This document shows, in pieces, positions 1 to 6,259 of a stretch of 11,836 nucleotides of DNA (positions within the stretch are counted from its first letter, which is position 1; every line of letters begins with the position of its first letter). This stretch comes from Fidelibacterota bacterium. GTDB taxonomy: Bacteria; Fidelibacterota; Marinisomatia; SCGC-AAA003-L08; D37C17. Location of the stretch: contig PANV01000015.1 in the NCBI GenBank assembly GCA_002707765.1, positions 1 through 11,836 of the forward strand, read 5' to 3'. The translations under genes were made by a program, and so were the position numbers. The notes beneath the pieces were generated by a model that ran no database searches, was not told where the DNA came from, and saw only the letters and a list, made by a program, of their open reading frames with translations.

Positions 1-1200
1 AATTCTTTCTTTAATAAATCCTAATTCTGAATGAAATTTTTGAAATCTTTTTATATCATATGAAAATATATCGTCATTTATATGACCATTGATTAACCAT
101 TCTGCTGTTACTTTTCCAACACCTCCCCCACTTCCAATTCCAATACTATTTAAACCACAGCATACAAAAAAATTTTTAATTTCAGGAACTTCACCTAAAA
201 GAGTATTTGTATCGGGTGTAAAAGACTCTGGTCCAGAGAAAAATTTTCTTATTCCCGCTGTCTCTAAAACTGGAAATCTTTTAATTGCAGAATTTAAATA
301 TGGTTCAAAATGATCAAAATTTTCTTGAAATTCACCAAAAGAGAAATCCTCAGGAACTACATTTGTTTTATCCCATGCAGGAATTGAATTTCCCTCAAAA
401 ATTCCAACTAATATTTTTCCTGCATCTTCTTTAATGTAAGTCCGATTATCAAAATCTCTTATTACAGGTAAATTGCTTGAGAGATTTTTTATAGGTTCAG
501 TAATAATATAAAAATGCTCTGCTGGATAAAGGGGTATGCTTACTCCAGCCCTTTCTCCAATTTGTCTAGACCACATACCTGATGCAAGAACTATGTATTC
601 ACAATCAATGATATGATCATTTACTTTAACGCCATAAATTCTACCCTTCTTAGTTAGAATTTCTTTTACAGGTGATTTTTCATAAATTTTAGCACCTTCC
701 ATTTTTGCTGCTTTTGCGAGCATATGTGTTACGCCTGATGGATCCGCTGCACCATCACCTGGCATTAAAATTCCACCTAAAACTTTATCTGTATTTACTA
801 TTGGATATTTTTTTTTAAGTAGATTTTTATCTAAAATTTGTACATCAACATCATACAGTTGTGCTGTTGTTGCTTGTCTTTGTAACTCCTGCCACCTCCC
901 TTTGTTTTCTGCAATTGAAAGTGCACCATTAAGTCTTAAACCCGGTGAGTGATCCACTTTTTTTTCTAATTCTTTATATAAATCTAGTGTGTATTTTCTA
1001 ATCTTGGTGATGGCAGCTGAGGGACCTAATTGACTTACAAGTCCTGCAGCATGCCAAGTAGTTCCTGATGTTAGTTGGTCTCTTTCTAACAAAATAACAT
1101 CTTTCCATCCAAATTTTGCTAGATGATATAAGCAGGATGTTCCAACAACCCCTCCACCAATTACAACGACTTTACAATTTTTTGGAAGATTTTTAGTCAT
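1..1200 (-). CDS. FAD-dependent dehydrogenase, dimethylglycine/sarcosine dehydrogenase-like (N-terminal part; runs off left edge)
   Basis: The minus strand is open from an ATG at 1200 to the window edge, giving 400 residues with no stop. The protein starts MTKNLPKNCKVVVIGGGVVG, an N-terminal beta strand plus Rossmann GGGVVG (residues 15-20) for FAD, with the ribose-binding acidic end LLER near 37-40. SGTTWHAAGL (45-54) is the DMGDH/SARDH family motif; in characterised members its His (here H50) carries covalent FAD. Later DAO-type segments include GDGAADPSGV, LASGMWSRQIGERAGV and GPESFTPD. The family oxidatively demethylates N-methylated glycine and passes the methyl group towards folate; most members carry C-terminal GcvT-like domains, which would lie outside the window. 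Exact substrate (dimethylglycine, sarcosine or another) cannot be decided. Composition is less AT-extreme than the genes to its right, suggesting core genome beside an accessory region. Confidence 0.9.
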   Translation of the reverse strand, partial: MTKNLPKNCKVVVIGGGVVGTSCLYHLAKFGWKDVILLERDQLTSGTTWHAAGLVSQLGPSAAITKIRKYTLDLYKELEKKVDHSPGLRLNGALSIAENKGRWQELQRQATTAQLYDVDVQILDKNLLKKKYPIVNTDKVLGGILMPGDGAADPSGVTHMLAKAAKMEGAKIYEKSPVKEILTKKGRIYGVKVNDHIIDCEYIVLASGMWSRQIGERAGVSIPLYPAEHFYIITEPIKNLSSNLPVIRDFDNRTYIKEDAGKILVGIFEGNSIPAWDKTNVVPEDFSFGEFQENFDHFEPYLNSAIKRFPVLETAGIRKFFSGPESFTPDTNTLLGEVPEIKNFFVCCGLNSIGIGSGGGVGKVTAEWLINGHINDDIFSYDIKRFQKFHSELGFIKERI

Positions 1201-1210
1201 TTTTAAATTA

Positions 1211-1240
1211 ATTATAATTACAAATGACTTATTCAATCAA
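1211..1240 (-). promoter_or_regulatory. Candidate promoter for the DMGDH-like gene, sharing its -10 with the opposite strand
   Basis: On the minus strand TTGATT (1235-1240) is followed after 18 bases by a perfect TATAAT (1211-1216), 10 bases before the ATG at 1200. The ATTATAAT core (1211-1218) is its own reverse complement, so it also gives TATAAT on the plus strand at 1213-1218, 5 bases before the galE ATG. The two start codons are only 23 bp apart, so both promoters must overlap coding sequence. In a genome this AT-rich a TATAAT can occur by chance; the -35 match is 4 of 6. Confidence 0.4.
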
Positions 1241-2216
1241 GAATATTTTGGTAACAGGTGGAGCTGGTTATATTGGAAGTCATGTATGTCATCTTTTGAT
1301 TGACAAAGGGTATAATGTTACTTGTATAGATAATTTAATAACTGGAAACAAGGATCTTTTGCCAGAAAAAGTAAAGCTTGAAGTATTTGATATATCTGAA
1401 AAAGAAAAAGTATCTAATTTAATAAAATCAAACAAGTTTGATATAGTTATGCATTTTGCAGGACTAATAAGGGTTGATGAGTCAGTTCAACAACCTGAAA
1501 GATATAATGATTTCAACTATGTGAAAGCAAAAAATTTTTTAGAAACCTGTTTTGAAAATAATCTTAAAAGAGTAGTTTTTTCATCAACTGCAGCAGTTTA
1601 TGGTAATCCTAAAAATATTAAAGTTACTGAGGAAGATCCAACTAATCCGTTAAATCCATATGCTTTATCAAAACTTAAATTAGAAAATTTTATTAAAGAT
1701 AGCTCAAAGCAATATAATACAAAATATATAATTTTAAGATACTTCAACGTGGCTGGTGCAGATGAAAAAATGAGAACTGGTTTAATATCTAAAGTTTCAA
1801 CACATTTAATTAAAATCTTATCTGAAGTTGCTGTAGGTAAAAAAAATCAATTAATTATAAATGGAGATGATTATGATACACCCGATGGTAGTCCAATTCG
1901 AGATTATATTCATGTTTCAGACTTGGCAGATATACATTTGATAGTATCAGAATATTTAATATCAGGAGGCAAGTCTGATATTTTTAATTGCGGCTATGGT
2001 AGAGGCTCCAGCGTAAAAGAGGTTGTTAGTATTGCAAACAAAATTCTTAATAAGGAAATAAATTTTAAAATCGGTCCACGAAGAATTGGCGATAGTAAAA
2101 TGATTGTATCAAACGTAGATAAATTTATGATAAAATTTAATTGGAAGCCAAAATTCAAGGATCTAAAAAAAATTTTAATTAGTGCAATAGAATGGGAAAA
2201 AATAAAAAAAAAATAG
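1224..2216 (+). CDS. galE: UDP-glucose 4-epimerase
   Basis: This 330-residue protein matches the extended SDR epimerase family in length and motifs. It shows TGGAGYIGSH (11-20) for NAD, D36 at the end of beta 2, MHFAGL (76-81), SSTAAVYG (120-127) with the catalytic Ser/Thr, and NPYALSK with Y146 and K150. RYFNVAGAD, SPIRDYIHVSDLADIH and FNCGYGRGSSVKEV in the C-terminal half are typical GalE segments. It should interconvert UDP-glucose and UDP-galactose, or their N-acetyl forms, in the cytoplasm to supply glycan precursors. It is the first gene of a three-gene unit; its last 25 bp overlap the next start, implying translational coupling. With the ATG only 5 bases after a TATAAT, its mRNA could be nearly leaderless. 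No Shine-Dalgarno is visible. The exact hexose specificity is not readable from sequence alone. Confidence 0.93.
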   Translation: MTYSIKNILVTGGAGYIGSHVCHLLIDKGYNVTCIDNLITGNKDLLPEKVKLEVFDISEKEKVSNLIKSNKFDIVMHFAGLIRVDESVQQPERYNDFNYVKAKNFLETCFENNLKRVVFSSTAAVYGNPKNIKVTEEDPTNPLNPYALSKLKLENFIKDSSKQYNTKYIILRYFNVAGADEKMRTGLISKVSTHLIKILSEVAVGKKNQLIINGDDYDTPDGSPIRDYIHVSDLADIHLIVSEYLISGGKSDIFNCGYGRGSSVKEVVSIANKILNKEINFKIGPRRIGDSKMIVSNVDKFMIKFNWKPKFKDLKKILISAIEWEKIKKK

Positions 2217-3271
2217 CAATTGTGGGTGCGGGTATATTTGGTTGTACTTTATCTTTAATACTATCAAAGAAATACGATGTTGATTTATATGAGAGAAAGC
2301 CTGATATCCTAAATGAAGCATCTATGTGTAATCAATTAAGGTATCACGAAGGATTTCATTATCCAAGATCACTTGCAACTTTAAAAGAAATTAAAAAAAG
2401 TAATTTTGATTTTATAAACTTTTACGGAAAGGATCTGTTTGGTAAAACAAAAAATCTTTATGCAGTCAGTAAATATCATTCAAAAACAAATTTTAAGAAA
2501 TATCTTGCTTTTTTAAAAAAAAATAAACTAAGTTATAAAATTAAAAAATTAGATAAAATTGTCTCCAACAAAATAGAAGGATTAATAGAGAGTAATGAGC
2601 AAAATTTAAATTACTTTAAATTTAAAAAAAGAATTTCAAAATTACTCAAAAAAAGTTCAGTTAATATAAAATTAAATTCACAATTAGATAGGTATATCCT
2701 AAGATACAATAATTACGACCAACTAATAATTGCAACTTATAAAAATAATAATAGCGTGTTAAGTAAGTTAGGATTTAATATAAAAAATAAATTTAGATAT
2801 GAGCTTGTCGAAAAAATTATAGTTAAACTCCCAAAAAAATATAAAAATCTAAGTATCGTAGTTTTAGATGGAAATTTTATCTGTATTGATCCATATTTAG
2901 GCACAAGTTATCATTTAATTAGTCATGTTAGACACTCTAAATTAAAAGTAATTAAATCTTTATATCCAAAATTTCCAAAAAAATATGACAAAAAATTAAT
3001 TCAAACTAAAGTGAGAGATCTTAAAAGTTCTAAGTTTAATTATTTCATAAAAGATGGTTCAAAATATTTACCTTTTTTGAAATACTCAAAGTATATCTTT
3101 TCTTATTTTGTTGTAAGGACAATAAAAAATAATGTTGAAAAAACTTCCGAGAGAACGAATTTAGTAAATAAAATTAATAAAAATATTATTACCATAATGT
3201 CGGGTAAATGGAATACATGTGTGACTGAAGCTTATAAAATTGAAAAAAAACTTAGCAAAATATTAAGATGA
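2192..3271 (+). CDS. FAD-dependent oxidoreductase, DAO-like, substrate unknown
   Basis: The 359-residue protein starts with a dinucleotide fold: KIAIVGAGIFG, fingerprint G12-A-G-I-F-G17, and DLYE ending in E34, which fits FAD ribose binding. A striking RYHEGFHYPRS (50-60) follows where DAO enzymes hold flavin and substrate residues. Near the C-terminus SGKWNTCVTEAYKI (G338-W340) resembles the GKW/T segment that closes over the flavin in this fold. The centre is Lys/Asn/Ile-rich and little conserved to my eye. There is no signal peptide or membrane segment, so it is probably cytoplasmic. The ATG at 2192 lies inside galE, 25 bp before its end, and the stop overlaps the next ATG as ATGA, so the three genes are likely co-translated. 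Context suggests oxidation of a sugar or sugar nucleotide, but this is inference; an amino-acid-type substrate cannot be excluded. Confidence 0.8.
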   Translation: MGKNKKKIAIVGAGIFGCTLSLILSKKYDVDLYERKPDILNEASMCNQLRYHEGFHYPRSLATLKEIKKSNFDFINFYGKDLFGKTKNLYAVSKYHSKTNFKKYLAFLKKNKLSYKIKKLDKIVSNKIEGLIESNEQNLNYFKFKKRISKLLKKSSVNIKLNSQLDRYILRYNNYDQLIIATYKNNNSVLSKLGFNIKNKFRYELVEKIIVKLPKKYKNLSIVVLDGNFICIDPYLGTSYHLISHVRHSKLKVIKSLYPKFPKKYDKKLIQTKVRDLKSSKFNYFIKDGSKYLPFLKYSKYIFSYFVVRTIKNNVEKTSERTNLVNKINKNIITIMSGKWNTCVTEAYKIEKKLSKILR

Positions 3272-4173
3272 TTTGTGCAATAATTGGCTCAACTAAAATA
3301 GCAGAAGTTCATGTTAATGAGTTTGTTAAAAATAGTGTAAAGCATATTTATATTATAAGCAGAAATAAAAAAAAAAGAGATGATTTAAAAACTAAATTTT
3401 GTAATAGATATAAAAATTTAAACACAAACTTTTATTCTTCAGATAAAAATATTTTAAAAAAAATTAATTTTGATCTAATAGTAATTTGTAGTAAAAATAA
3501 CGCACACCATAAAAATTTTGAATTTCTGAAAGAATTTAAGAATATTATTATAGTCGAGAAACCAATTATTTCCCTTTTAGTTTTTAAAAATAATTACAAA
3601 AAGTACTTAGATAAAATTTATGAAAACAAAAAAAAAATTATTGTTTGTTACCCAATGCAATATTTTGCATCAAGTTTTAAAAAACATTTTAAAGAATTTA
3701 CAAGACCTAAAAAGCTTGAATTTATTATGAAAACAAAAGGTAGATACAATAACAAAGATATAATCGTCAATTTAATGCCTCATGCTTTAACATTTATAAA
3801 CGAATTTTATAATTTAAAAAATAATATTCATTCCTTTGAAAAAAAAAATATTTCAAATAATAGTTATAATTTCAATTTTAAAATAAAAAATTCCTTAATT
3901 TATGTACATCTAAGTGAGAATAGAGAGAGAAAAAAAACAAAAATTTTATTTAAATTAGATAACAATATATTTGATAGGGTAACAAAAAAAGGGATAGTAA
4001 ATTTTCAAACTTATTTAAAAATAAACGAAAAACTTCATATAGTGCCAAACCCTATGACATTATTTTATAAAGATTTTTTTAAGAATTATAAAAATACAAG
4101 TTTTTTTTCAAGAAATAAAAAATTTACTTACAGGATAATGAGAGAAAACTTTAGAATTTTAAATATGATTTAA
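3268..4173 (+). CDS. Gfo/Idh/MocA-type NAD(P)-dependent oxidoreductase (divergent)
   Basis: The 301-residue protein has the outline of the Gfo/Idh/MocA family: an N-terminal Rossmann fold, FDLIVICSKNNAHHKNF (about 68-84, the family's D-x-V-x-I-x-x-P/K-N-x-x-H strand), VEKPI with the EKP triplet at 97-99, VCYPMQY (126-132), and NLMPHALTFI with H172 where members carry an active-site His. The glycine fingerprint is degraded: GSTKIAEVH replaces the usual G-x-G-x-I-A-x-x-H. Length is slightly under the usual 330-380, and the C-terminal sheet is very Lys/Asn-rich. Family members oxidise or reduce sugars, inositols and UDP-sugars at one carbon. It begins on the ATGA overlap with the FAD oxidoreductase, so the two proteins are probably made together and may act on one substrate. 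It ends 11 bp before the convergent WecG-type gene. Confidence 0.78.
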   Translation: MICAIIGSTKIAEVHVNEFVKNSVKHIYIISRNKKKRDDLKTKFCNRYKNLNTNFYSSDKNILKKINFDLIVICSKNNAHHKNFEFLKEFKNIIIVEKPIISLLVFKNNYKKYLDKIYENKKKIIVCYPMQYFASSFKKHFKEFTRPKKLEFIMKTKGRYNNKDIIVNLMPHALTFINEFYNLKNNIHSFEKKNISNNSYNFNFKIKNSLIYVHLSENRERKKTKILFKLDNNIFDRVTKKGIVNFQTYLKINEKLHIVPNPMTLFYKDFFKNYKNTSFFSRNKKFTYRIMRENFRILNMI

Positions 4174-4184
4174 TAAAATTAATA

Positions 4185-4913
4185 CTAAGTGTGGGCATTA
4201 TTTTTTTTTACAAGGTTTATAAGTTTAAAAGCTAGCAGGTATCTAATGAAAAAATTTGAAGGATTAAAAATTATTCTTATCAACCATCCAAGGTAAAACT
4301 TTTCAATAAAATCATTAATGGGTGCTTGATCTCCAGTGAAAAAAGAAATTGCAGCTCCTGTACAAAAAATACGAGTTTTAAATGAAATTTCGTCTTTTAT
4401 ATAAGATCCAAGAATTTCTTGAGTCCCTCCACCTATATTTATCAATATAATAGAAGGTTTAAATTTATTAATCTTTTTTATCAATAATTTATCTTTAGGA
4501 TTATGAGGATTATACAAAGGAGCAATGTAATTCTTAATTTTATTTTTTTTTAAATTTTGTTTTAAAAGAAAATTTACATTATTTTGCGATTTTTCAATAG
4601 ATGGATCAATTAATAAAACTTTTAAATTTTTATTTTTTTTTAAATAAGAAAAGAAAATTTTTAAAAATTTATATCCAGAAAGTCTTTTTACTTTGATTTT
4701 TTTGAAGAATTTTAATAACAACACGAAAAATGCGCTATCAAAAAAAACATAATCAGCTTTTTTTAATGAGTTGTAATATTTAATTTCATTTTCAATTGTT
4801 GATAATCCTGGTCCTGATGGAAAAACATATAAACCTTTTTTTTTAAAAAAGTTTTTTAATTCATTGGTATTAATATCTATAAATTTAATTTCTTTAAAAA
4901 ATACGTATCTCAT
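4185..4913 (-). CDS. WecG/TagA/CpsF family glycosyltransferase
   Basis: At 242 residues it has the family's usual size and landmarks in order: SGPGLSTIENEIKYYNSLKKADYVFFDSA (33-61, with an aspartate at 59), R77-x-x-G80, LINIGGGTQE (157-166), TGAAISFFTGDQAP (185-198), then LGWLIRIIFNPSNFFIRYLLA (208-228). Such enzymes transfer N-acetylmannosamine(-uronate) or another hexose to undecaprenyl-linked sugar at the inner membrane's cytoplasmic face; the C-terminal hydrophobic/basic part fits peripheral membrane contact. Two canonical positions differ: the usual D-G after the first motif is D-S, and the G-x-D motif after the arginine reads GYKF. S190 stands where TagA-like proteins have Asp. Similar SFFTG forms exist in WecG relatives, so this looks like a subfamily difference rather than decay. 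It is a single gene on the minus strand, convergent with the oxidoreductase and divergent from the GT4 gene. Acceptor and donor are unknown. Confidence 0.88.
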   Translation of the reverse strand: MRYVFFKEIKFIDINTNELKNFFKKKGLYVFPSGPGLSTIENEIKYYNSLKKADYVFFDSAFFVLLLKFFKKIKVKRLSGYKFLKIFFSYLKKNKNLKVLLIDPSIEKSQNNVNFLLKQNLKKNKIKNYIAPLYNPHNPKDKLLIKKINKFKPSIILINIGGGTQEILGSYIKDEISFKTRIFCTGAAISFFTGDQAPINDFIEKFYLGWLIRIIFNPSNFFIRYLLAFKLINLVKKNNAHT

Positions 4914-5077
4914 TTATAATTTTTAAATAATAAATATACTATGATATAATATCTGTTAAATTAAAAATTACGTAAATCAAGAAAGAAACAAAATAAAATT
5001 TTTTTTCCTACTAAGAATAAAAATTAAATTTACATATTTATAAAAATTAATAATTATATATAAGCAAGATTATCTAA
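4914..5077. promoter_or_regulatory. Divergent intergenic region with weak promoter candidates
   Basis: These 164 bp separate the minus-strand WecG-type gene from the plus-strand GT4 gene and should carry both promoters. On the plus strand I see TTTAAA (4922-4927), 17 bases, then a perfect TATAAT (4945-4950). Closer to the GT4 start, TTTACA (5029-5034, 5 of 6 to consensus) precedes a TTATATATAAG tract around 5054-5064 with a long spacer. No clear pair appears for the minus strand. A T8 run with CC follows near 5000-5008. There is no convincing Shine-Dalgarno before the ATG at 5078, no hairpin and no small reading frame I would defend. With this base composition, exact assignment is weak. Confidence 0.35.
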
Positions 5078-6259
5078 ATGAATTTTTTATTTGTTTGTAC
5101 ACATCCTATACAAAACCTGATACCACTATTTGTGGAACTAAATAAAAAAACGAATTTAAATTTTAAAGTTCTTTATTGGGAAAAAATAAGTAAAGAATAT
5201 TTTGACCCTCTTTTTAACCAGAAAATAAACTTTAATATTGAAACATTCAAAGGTTATAAATTCGAATATTTTTATGAAAATAAAAATAACACGGAAAAGG
5301 TAACAAAAACATTCAATCAAATATTAGTATCTCTCAAATTAATAAAATATATTTTTAAATCTAAAACTGATGTTGTTTTGGTATATGGATATTATTTACC
5401 GCATATAATATTATTATTATTTGCAAAAATTCTTGGGAAAAAAACAATCATTAGATCTGTGTCTTATAACCTTGGAAATAGAAATTTTTTTAAAAGATTA
5501 GTTAGAAAACTCTTTTATAATATTGCAAATTTATTAATCGATGAATTTTGGTCGGTCGGAAAACTAAATACAGATTTTTATTTAGATTTTGGTGTCAACG
5601 AAAAAAACATTAGAACAATACCCTCTAGTCAAATTACTAAAAATTTTGTTTTTAAAGATGATCTTGATTTTGAAGAAACAAAAAAAAAATTTATAAATAC
5701 ATTTCACCAAATAAACAAAAAAAAAATAATTTTATATCCTGGAAAATTTCTAAAAAAAAAGAGGCCAATGTTTCTCATTGAATGTTTTGCTAATGCAAAA
5801 TTAAGCGATGAATGGATTTTAGTGCTTGTGGGTGGTGGTGGATTTTATCATCAGCAAGTAATAGATTATTTAAAAAAAAATAATCCTAATAATATATTTT
5901 ATTTAGGTTTCAAAGACTTAAAAGAAATCTTAGTATTATATGATTTAAGCGAAATAATTGTACTACCATCTGATTTTGGTGAAACTAACGGAAATGTTTT
6001 GCATGAGTCTTCACAATTTAATTGTACATGTATTACTAGCAACAGAGTAGGAGCTTACCCAGAAGTGTTAAATTTTAAAAGAGGTTTAGTATTCGATGCT
6101 CAAAAAAAAAATGATTTTATAAATAAAATAGAATTATTAACTAATGATATTAATTTAAGAAACCAACTTAAGCAAAATAATCTTAAATTTAGTGAAAAAA
6201 TAAAACCATCGTATGCTGCAAACAAGATATACGATATTTTATCAAACTATGAATTATAA
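5078..6259 (+). CDS. Glycosyltransferase, GT4 (group 1) family
   Basis: The 393-residue protein is a two-domain GT-B glycosyltransferase. The N-terminal domain starts FVCTHPIQNLIPLFVELN, a THP-x-Q-x-x-x-P-L-F acceptor-side opening seen in surface-polysaccharide GT4 enzymes. VVLVYGYYLPHIILLLFAKILGKK (about 99-122) may lie against the membrane. The C-terminal domain starts YPGKFLKKKRP (220-230, basic residues for the donor diphosphate), then WILVLVGGGG. E302 and E310 in GETNGNVLHE form the E-x7-E motif of retaining GT4 enzymes, followed by CITSNRVGAYPEV. It would transfer a sugar from a nucleotide donor to a lipid-linked glycan at the cytoplasmic face; donor and acceptor are not readable. Its last 11 bp overlap the beta-propeller gene. 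Several A runs of 9-10 occur within it (for example 5717-5726). Confidence 0.9.
   Translation: MNFLFVCTHPIQNLIPLFVELNKKTNLNFKVLYWEKISKEYFDPLFNQKINFNIETFKGYKFEYFYENKNNTEKVTKTFNQILVSLKLIKYIFKSKTDVVLVYGYYLPHIILLLFAKILGKKTIIRSVSYNLGNRNFFKRLVRKLFYNIANLLIDEFWSVGKLNTDFYLDFGVNEKNIRTIPSSQITKNFVFKDDLDFEETKKKFINTFHQINKKKIILYPGKFLKKKRPMFLIECFANAKLSDEWILVLVGGGGFYHQQVIDYLKKNNPNNIFYLGFKDLKEILVLYDLSEIIVLPSDFGETNGNVLHESSQFNCTCITSNRVGAYPEVLNFKRGLVFDAQKKNDFINKIELLTNDINLRNQLKQNNLKFSEKIKPSYAANKIYDILSNYEL

Noticed and set aside
89..313. Plus-strand open frame of 74 codons
   Set aside because: It lies wholly antisense to the DMGDH-like gene, whose motifs are clear on the minus strand; the Pro/Ser-rich translation has no recognisable domain.
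4914..5077. Small RNA or short gene in the largest intergenic gap
   Set aside because: No hairpin-T terminator, no conserved RNA form and no short frame with a ribosome site were found.
6213..6248. Upstream ATG as start of the propeller protein
   Set aside because: The 12 extra residues are read from inside the GT4 gene and add nothing family-like; the ATG at 6249 gives a normal 11-bp operon overlap.
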